From Chrysogorgia sp. JL179-B06 (lineage: Eukaryota; Cnidaria; Anthozoa; Scleralcyonacea; Chrysogorgiidae): DNA of 64,000 nt. Under the pieces are notes generated by a model. The model did no database searches, had not been told where the DNA came from, and was given only the letters and a program-made list of their open reading frames with translations. The stretch covers positions 402,001-466,000 of the forward strand of contig JAYKKM010000052.1 of assembly GCA_035772405.1 (NCBI GenBank), given 5' to 3'. Shown one piece after another: positions 58,145-64,000 of this stretch; positions within the stretch are counted from its first letter, which is position 1; each line of letters starts with the position of its first letter. The position numbers were made by a program, and so were the translations under genes.

Positions 58145-61100
58145 CTTAAGGTAAGCATTGATAATGAGACAACGAACAAGAGTCTGGAAATCATTTCGAC
58201 AGACTTTAGTCTATATGTTTGTTTTTTATATATTTATACTCTTTGGCACTTACTCATAAAACTTGCTTAATATCATGTTCATCAACTAAATGTTTATCTT
58301 GCTGTCTCTTTCCCATACTAAAGTTGGGTTACTATTCACATGAAGTGACGTCAACCGCTTTAAAGTGCCTATGCAATGAAAAATTCAGTTGTAAAATAAC
58401 TCTTGTTTGAAAGAACTCTTGAAACTATAAAGACTAACCATTTACAACTTTTTCATATCTCACTTCACTCTTGAGATATTAAGATATGTTTAACTCTTTC
58501 CCTACGGGCGCAGTTAAAATGGGTCACTGAAGACCCGCAAAGTCGTCAATCGAAAAACACGGCACACGGTCACGCAAGATTAAAAATTGAAATTCGACAA
58601 GCGCCAGGAACATGAAATCCACGCACACGCCAAGTTTGATTTGATTTCATAAACAACTCTGCGATTGGTGGCATTTTGAGTTTTCAAGATGCTACGCGGG
58701 CGTGCAAGATGGCCTTTTCTGGAAAAATGTAAATTTTTCAACCTGATTTATGATAATTAATGCTAATTTATATTAACATAATGTGTTTTGTTCGGGAAAT
58801 TTACAAGTAAAAGCCGGTTTATTGGGCTTCCAGAAAATGTATAGCTTTCGCAACAGTTATGGTTATTTCAAGAGATATCAATAGAACAACGTGGTCGTTC
58901 AATTTTTGATGTTTTTCAGCCGTAAGGAAAGAGTTAATATGTAAATGATCATACTTCATCACAATGCATAATGCATAATGATATATAATGCATAATGATA
59001 TATATAAATAATGACTGACATCACAATGCAAAATGACTCATTTAAAACGCTTATATATCCTTGAGATTATGTGATGAAATCACTTGAAATGCAGGTGCAT
59101 GTGCGTGGATGTATCCAATGACATCAAATATGCAAATCATCAAACGATTCCATGTGATAATGGTAAAGATATGCAAAATGTTTCAATAAGTCACTTTTCG
59201 TGTCCCTGGTTTGACGTCACTTTCTGTGAATAGTGAACCAACTTTAGCAGAAGAGCGAGACATCAAGATGAAACTTTAGTTGATGATAATATTAAGCACG
59301 ACGTTTTATCACAAAGTGCCAATCGAACCAGTACATCTGATTGTAACCTTCATTCTGCATCGGAGTCTCGGTAGACGTCCCACTGGCAATAAGCAGGTTA
59401 CAGGTTCGATCCTTGTCCAGGACATTTTCTGAGGATACTGCAGCGAGTAACGTAGGCCAATCAGATTGCAGCATTATTGACATTAGACTTCTAGTAATTA
59501 CTAGTTTTTACTAATTTTCGGACAAAGAAATTAATGAACTAAAACAAAATATCTAGAAAATATGATGCAAAACTCTTTAAAGGTAAGTAGCCTACAGTTC
59601 AAGTTTGGTGCTTTAAAAACATGGCCGTTTCATGGACTCTCAATTTGCCGGCTTTACTCTTCTATATATGTTCTACGATAGTCACCTCGACTTCGGTGAC
59701 TAATTGTTGTTAATAGTCAGTAAATACGTACCTAAAATGAACAGGTTTTGTGATTGGCTTTATGGAACAAAGGTGGTTAGGGTTAGGACATTCGTTTCTT
59801 TGTAGTTGATTCTATTGTTTTATTGTTTTAATCAACCAATCACAAAACTTGATAGTATAGGAAGGTGGCGACCCTAAATAGTCAAATTAGATATCGAGGA
59901 GCGGCGAATAACGTGATAAGGTCGAAAAAACAATGCTTATGTCTTGTTTTTTGAAATAATTTTAGAAGAAATAACGTATAGTATAGTTTATATTAAGTAT
60001 AGTTTATATGAAAATAATTACATTATTCGCCGTACCATAAACATTTCCAGCACGTAATCTAATTGTTAATTAGCATTCGATATAGATAAATATTGTTGAT
60101 ACGTGCATGGACGATTGTCAAGCTCAAATCCTCAGAAAATGGACAGTGATCGAACTCTTGTAACATTCTGATTGCCGTTGATACGCTCTAACCATTGAGC
60201 TAACTAACCATTAACCACCGAGACTCTATGATTTACTAATTTGAAGGTTACAGTGCTATGATTTACTGAATTATGCGCAAATTAATTTATTGAAATATTA
60301 CATTTACCATAGGAGTAAACTCGGTATATGCCGCATTTACTCAATTTTGAGTAAAATATGAAGCAAATGCGGCATTTACCATGTTTACTCCTATAGTAAA
60401 TGCAACATTTCAATAAATTTGTTCCATATTTGTGTAGTTGTAAATTTGAGTAAATCCATTTTTTTCGTGCAGTGTGATTCGAAGCTACCACATTCACTAC
60501 ATCAGTATATATATTTACAGTAAAGTGTGAAGTTGATCGTCCAGGTTGTTGTAGTCTTGAGAAAGACTATTGTTGGCGCCTGAAGTCTCGACGGCCTCAG
60601 CGGAGGTCATCTTCAGAGTCAAGTATAATGTGTAGGTTTGGACTTATATGTGGCTTTACGTGGCTTTCTTGTCAAAAGTATTAGAGCGGAATGCTGCCAG
60701 ACAGACAACAGACTATCTTATTGAGAATAACCTCCTTGCAAAAATGCAATCTGCTTATAGACTCTTTCATAGCACAGAGACAGCAGTTCTGCGTGTTTTC
60801 AATGACATCCTTAATGCACTTGATGAAAATCAGGAAGTAGTGTTGGTACTGTTGGACTTATCATCTGCGTTCGACACCATTGACCACACTGTTCTATTGG
60901 AGAGACTTAAACATCGTTATGGGTTTAGTGGAACTGTACTAGCCTGGTATCGCTCATACCTTTCTGATCGGGTACAGTCAGTTACGGTTAAGAATACGCA
61001 TTCCTCAAATAAACCATTGCAATATGGTGTACCTCAGGGTTCTGTACTGGGTCCACTTCTGTTTTCACTCTTCTTTGCGCCATTGGAAGATGTGATCAAA

Positions 61101-63929
61101 GCCCACGGCCTTGATTGCATAATGTACGCTGATGACACACAGCTGTATATGCCTATAAAATCTCCATGTGATCGACCTGCTGCTCTAGCTAAACTTGAGT
61201 TATGTATTAAGGACATCACCATCTGGTGTACTATGAATGGTCTTATATGCAATCCAAGTAAAACCGAGATTGTCCATCTATCATCACGTTTTATGCATTG
61301 CGAACCAATACCAGAAATATGTGTCAATGATGTGATAATCCAACCAGCTCCGGTTGCACGTGATCTCGGTGTTGCTGTTGATAGACATTTAAAATTAAAT
61401 ACTCATGTAAATAACATTTGTAAATCGGCCACTTTGGCTATCAGAAATATTGGCAAGATCAGGAAATATTTGAGTAAAAAGGACTGTGAGAAGTTGGTGC
61501 ATGCATTCATAACATCAAAACTTGACAGCTGTAATAGCATCCTATATGGCTTACCAGGTACTGAATTGAGCAAGTTACAGCGAATTCAAAATACAGCTGC
61601 TAGACTTGTTGCAGGGGTTAAAAAATCGGAGCATATCTCCCCTGCGCTACGTAATCTTCACTGGTTGCCGGTGAGATCACGGATTGTTTTTAAGATACTA
61701 ATAATTACTTTCAAGGCTTTGCATGGCCAGGCGCCTGTTTATATTACTGATTTGCTAACTAAATATAAACCTACTCAGTACTCGTACTTTGAGATCATCT
61801 GAGCAAAATCTGCTACTCGAGCCAAAATCCAAAACGGTGACTCATGGAGACAGAGCATTCTCGGTTGCAGCGCCAAAACTGTGGAATTCATTACCACAGG
61901 AAATTAGAAGCTTTGAAATGTTAAGTAATTTTAAGTCTGCAGTTAAGACTTTTCTTTTTTAAAATTAATAGTTATTGTTCATAGTGTTAATATATGTAGT
62001 AGGCTTTATCTTATAATGAAACTGTAATTAGCTTTAAAAGCAACTTTAAGAATATATATATTGTTGTAAGAGCATTGAGACTATTGTATAATGCTCCTAA
62101 TTCGTCTTTATTATTATTATTATTATATGCACGTCCGGTAAATAGCGTCATCGTTTGTTTGTGTCATAATTAATGTGAGTGATAATAATGTTTAGCTATT
62201 TCCTTACCTTACTTCTGTCTTTTGTATTCTTGTGACTAGGGAATATTTTTTTCTCAACCAAGCGAAAAGCAGTGTCGATACGAGTGATGGTCGACTTATA
62301 ATATGGGATTTTTTCAACGCGCTCCAAAAGATCCGGTGTTTTTATCCGGTTCTTCGACGCAGCAATGAAGTTGAACTCGATAGACGGCTTCTTTCCGTAA
62401 ACAACGGCAGCATGTCGGTGGCCTTTCTCCACTGGGAAAGTTTTTATTAATTTTTTAACCACATTTTTCGACTTCTCGAAGGCGTCCTTTCCAATACTGC
62501 CAGAGGCGTCCAAGACAAACGCGATGTCACTGACGCTGTGGCAAGCTGAAAAGAAAACAAGCAAACTTATACAGTCGCTGCCGCTTATATTCAAATAAAA
62601 CAATACCAAATGGTTTTCCGTGCGGAACACTGTATATCCAAATACGTGGGTTTTTGCGAGATTTTCAATTCTTTTTAAGAAACCTTTTTAATTCTGTTTT
62701 TTTTAAACATTAAATTTGGTGGTATTCGGCAGGGAAAAGATGACTCGTTGTTGCTATGGAAACGATTTTGAAAAGGTAAATAACAACACAAAAGTATAAT
62801 TACGAAAATGAATTTCGTGAACATAAGAAACAATCTTGGTTATAGATTTTGCGGGTGGAAAGCGTAATCGCAGTATAAGGATAAGAACCCAACTCAATAT
62901 ACGTAAATGTATTGCCATAATAATATATAGAAACAAGTCAAGTTTTAGAACAATATATATGTTATAAACTTGACTTGTAAATATGTTCTAAAACTTGATA
63001 TGTTTTCATATTATGGCAATACATTTACGTATATTGAGCTGGACTCTTAGTCTTTATACTCAGGGGCGGCGTAGTGGGTCCCCGAAAATCTGCTGATGGT
63101 GATCCCCAAGCAGGCCCCAAACAATGACACACCCTGTTCTCCCGCTGTGAGCAGTGGGCCCCTTTCTAATAGTTTCCCGGGCCCTATTTTTGAGCCACGC
63201 CGTCCCTGTTTATACTGCAATAACATAAGTAACAAGGGAAAAAACTAGGCTACCTTAAGCACTTTAGTCCAATACAGCAAAGTGAAAAGGTGGTAAACTG
63301 CCAAGAATTTTAGTGACGAAATACTGACGTTTCGAGCGGAGCCCTTCATCAGAGTAAGGTCTTACTCTCGTCTTACTCTGATGAAGGGCTCCGCTTGAAA
63401 CGTCAGTATTTCGTCACTAAAAATATTGGCAGTTTACCACCTTTTCACTTTGCTATATATCCAAAACACTGTCTACGCAGCACTCTACTTTTTAGTTAGT
63501 CCAATAAAGTTATGCATTGTGTAGAAAATCTAGGGAAGCCACCTTAAGAGTATTTCCCCATATTTCGGTCAAGAAGTGCATTATTGCGCCAATACGTTTG
63601 GCTATTCACATATTTTTTCCTGTTCTATGCACAAGATATCAAATATCATTCTTAAATCCACTTGGAACGTGACGTCAAATTTTTGACGTCAGTGGGTTTG
63701 GTAAACGCTGCAGTGTACTGGCTTGTCTATCTGTGTTCGTGTGGGGTTCATGTCTTACTTCTCTTTTTCACATCACCGGGCTCAACACATTTATATTGGT
63801 GACATGCAGTACGGCAACATTTGGCCGTTAGGTTGCAATCAAAATCCACCAAACACTCGGAGATAACTTGTCTGTTGCAATTGTGGTCAGATTCCTCTAC
63901 AATGGGACATTGACCTTTCTTAGAGAGGA
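57908..63929 (-). CDS. WAP-VWA extracellular protein, 3' three exons (5' end outside window)
   Basis: Three exons (63759-63929, 62208-62545, 57908-58144) splice in frame. An eight-cysteine WAP four-disulfide core is followed, after a KKR stretch, by a complete VWA domain, and the protein ends EMEYLC then TAG. WAP modules often inhibit proteases and VWA domains bind matrix ligands through a metal site; the role of this pair is inferred only. The stop directly abuts a donor-like GTGAGA, so an alternative donor just upstream (TTGT/GTTAGG, phase 1) could add more exons. The next minus-strand coding exon is a signal-peptide exon 8 kb away, which argues for termination here. Confidence 0.72.
58355..59200. 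mobile_element. AAGTGCC foldback interrupted by a TTAA-type MITE
   Basis: AAGTGCCTATGCAATGAAAA, TAAAATAACTCTTGTTTGAA and CACTTCACTCTTGAGATATT at the left, with TGAAATCACTTGAAATGCAG and ATGCAAATCATCAAACGATT at the right, match 19180-19605. The insertion 58492-58938 splits it. Confidence 0.6.
58492..58938. mobile_element. Nested element with TTAACTCTTTCC ends
   Basis: TTAACTCTTTCCCTACGGGC at the left and CCGTAAGGAAAGAGTTAA at the right, inserted in the foldback 58355-59200 at a TTAA-like site. The interior is GC-richer (CACGGCACACGGTCACGCAA) than the host. Confidence 0.65.
59335..59465 (+). mobile_element. tRNA-headed SINE, decayed
   Basis: GGAGTCTCGGTAGACGTCCC (A-box region), CAGGTTACAGGTTCGATCCT (B box) and ACATTTTCTGAGGATACTGC (body). 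Same family as 6590-6900. Confidence 0.6.
59722..59862. repeat. Inverted copy of the repeat at 15484-15622
   Basis: GTAAATACGTACCTAAAATG, AACAGGTTTTGTGATTGGCT and AACCAATCACAAAACTTGAT, with a GGTTAGGGTTAGGACA core. Confidence 0.65.
60100..60245 (-). mobile_element. tRNA-headed SINE, minus strand
   Basis: Minus strand reads GTTAGCTCAATGGTTAGAGC (A box), CGGCAATCAGAATGTTAC, GAGTTCGATCACTG (B box) and ATTTTCTGAGGATTTGAGCT (body). Confidence 0.6.
60255..60465. mobile_element. ATTTACTC palindromic MITE, copy 2
   Basis: ACATTTACCATAGGAGTAAA, GCCGCATTTACTCAATTTTG and CCTATAGTAAATGCAAC match 39293-39515. The left end has degenerated. Confidence 0.7.
60525..60630 (-). mobile_element. Type 2 hammerhead-like repeat, decayed copy
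   Basis: GTTGATCGTCCAGGTTGTTG, GTCTTGAGAAAGACTATTGT and GGTCATCTTCAGAGTCAAG match 12600-12722. GACGTTTCG has become AAGTCTCG, destroying GAAA. The LINE begins directly after it. Confidence 0.6.
60648..62128 (+). pseudogene. 5'-truncated non-LTR retrotransposon (CR1/L2/Jockey group) with nearly complete RT
   Basis: A 384-codon frame carries reverse-transcriptase motifs in order: LLDLSSAFDTIDH, GVPQGSVLGPLLFSL, CIMYADDTQLYM (catalytic YADD), GLICNPSKTEI and RDLGVAVDRHLKL, then LQRIQNTAARLV. A frameshift near 61770 moves the ending (AFSVAAPKLWNSLPQEIRSF) to another frame that stops at 61962. The 3' tail GTAAGAGCATTGAGACTATT followed by TTATTATTATTA is that of 15648-15706. The endonuclease domain and ORF1 are absent. 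It lies in the intron between the two VWA exons, opposite in strand to that gene. One of the youngest-looking LINE copies in the window. Confidence 0.85.
62208..62545 (-). CDS. VWA domain, N-terminal two-thirds
   Basis: Encodes SDIAFVLDASGSIG with the DxSxS metal-site motif, HAAVVYG, and STITRIDTAFRLVE carrying the MIDAS threonine region. The donor after SK (phase 0) joins perfectly to IIVIFSDG in the next exon. A second GTAAGG five bases earlier would break the frame. Confidence 0.87.
62868..63240. mobile_element. Palindromic MITE hosting a hAT-like insertion
   Basis: GCAGTATAAGGATAAGAACC, CTCAATATACGTAAATGTAT and TGCCATAATAA on the left are mirrored by TATGGCAATACATTTACGTA, TATTGAGCT and TAGTCTTTATACT(GC) on the right, with a centre of AAGTCAAGTTTTAGAACA and its complement. 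Confidence 0.75.
63061..63208. mobile_element. hAT-like MITE, 148 bp, with exact 8-bp target duplication
   Basis: Ends CAGGGGCGGCGTAGTGG and GAGCCACGCCGTCCCTG. Flanked by TTTATACT at 63053-63060 and 63209-63216. Eight-base duplications and CAG...CTG ends are hAT features. Inserted in the right arm of the palindrome 62868-63240, hence younger. Confidence 0.85.
63311..63358 (-). ncRNA. Hammerhead-ribozyme-like motif, type 1, minus-strand partner
   Basis: Same core as the plus-strand motif, with stem II GGGC-TCC-GCTC intact. The two motifs face each other across 12 bases, so an RNA through the pair would fold into one hairpin and might mask both cores. Confidence 0.35.
63371..63424 (+). ncRNA. 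Hammerhead-ribozyme-like motif, type 1, plus strand
   Basis: CTGATGA (63378-63384), stem II GGGC-TCC-GCTT, GAAA (63397-63400), stem III ACG...CGT and cleavage base C before ACTAAA. The mirror copy on the minus strand spans 63311-63358 (CTGATGA complement at 63346-63352). Confidence 0.38.
63759..63929 (-). CDS. WAP module exon
   Basis: A phase 1-1 exon of 171 nt. The eight cysteines sit in WAP spacing: KGQCPIVEE, HNC, SECLVDFDC, KCCRTACHQYKC. Acceptor TTTTTTAG, donor GTAAGAC. Upstream coding sequence is outside the window. Confidence 0.85.
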
Positions 63930-64000
63930 CTAAAAAAGAGAATGGTATGAGAATAAGTCACTCTATGGGTATTGGTACTAAAACAACCTAGCTATTTCTA

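Larger units (their letters stand above)
63272..63460. mobile_element. Palindromic repeat with two hammerhead-like cores (type 1)
   Basis: CAGCAAAGTGAAAAGGTGGT at the left and ACCACCTTTTCACTTTGCTA at the right. Each arm contains the CTGATGA...GAAAC core, pointing towards the outside. Same family as 25915-26105. Confidence 0.8.

Noticed and set aside
57908..63929. WAP-VWA exons as the N-terminus of the SCO-spondin-like gene
   Set aside because: An in-frame stop ends the VWA exon, and a separate ATG with signal peptide begins the EMI gene at 49702 with perfect phase to exon 2.

Overview
The window looks like AT-rich, intron-rich animal DNA, crowded with short palindromic transposons, LINE fragments and tRNA-derived SINEs. 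Protein modules (EMI, VWD, C8, TIL, F5/8C, LDLa, WAP, VWA), phase-matched introns and mobile-element families all fit an invertebrate metazoan. I favour an anthozoan cnidarian (coral or sea anemone), but this is inference from gene style and repeat content, not an identification.

Main gene (minus strand, 49702 down to 118, continuing past the left edge). I could join 26 exons with consistent splice phases into 8178 nt, or 2726 codons, without a stop. It encodes a secreted giant: signal peptide, EMI domain, three EGF modules, then the D1-D2-D'-D3 series of von Willebrand D assemblies (VWD-C8-TIL-E) found in VWF, gel-forming mucins and SCO-spondin. A roughly 700-residue Thr/Val/Lys/Pro tandem repeat in one exon follows, then TIL, VWC, LDLa, a coagulation factor 5/8 C (discoidin) domain, four more LDLa modules and the start of another VWC. 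EMI plus D assemblies plus LDLa-F5/8C-LDLa resembles SCO-spondin; the mucin-like block directly after D3 resembles gel-forming mucins. The expected C-terminus lies outside the window.

Upstream gene (minus strand, 63929 down to 57908, 5' end outside the window). Three exons encode a WAP four-disulfide module followed by a complete VWA domain with an apparent MIDAS, ending at a TAG stop. An independent signal-peptide exon at 49.7 kb argues that this is a separate neighbour, though both could act in the extracellular matrix or mucus.

Accessory sequence. Nearly every intron longer than 500 bases and the 8-kb intergenic space (49.9-57.9 kb) are filled with mobile DNA: LINE fragments (1.1-1.7, 6.2-6.6, 31.2-31.5, 50.8-51.6 and 60.6-62.1 kb), a 1.9-kb Tc1/mariner element with a broken transposase (25.2-27.1 kb), a 753-bp PIF/Harbinger relic with TAA target duplications (52.9-53.6 kb), hAT-like and P-like MITEs with exact target duplications, at least five copies of a TA-flanked hairpin MITE, nested AAAGTGCC foldbacks, SINEs with a tRNA head, and repeats carrying a hammerhead-ribozyme-like core. 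Several elements are nested, giving a relative order of insertion.

The most notable observations are the hybrid SCO-spondin/mucin architecture with recurring TIL/E intron positions, the hammerhead-like motif in two repeat families, the P-like MITE family with 7-bp target duplications, and a probable GC-AG intron in the main gene.
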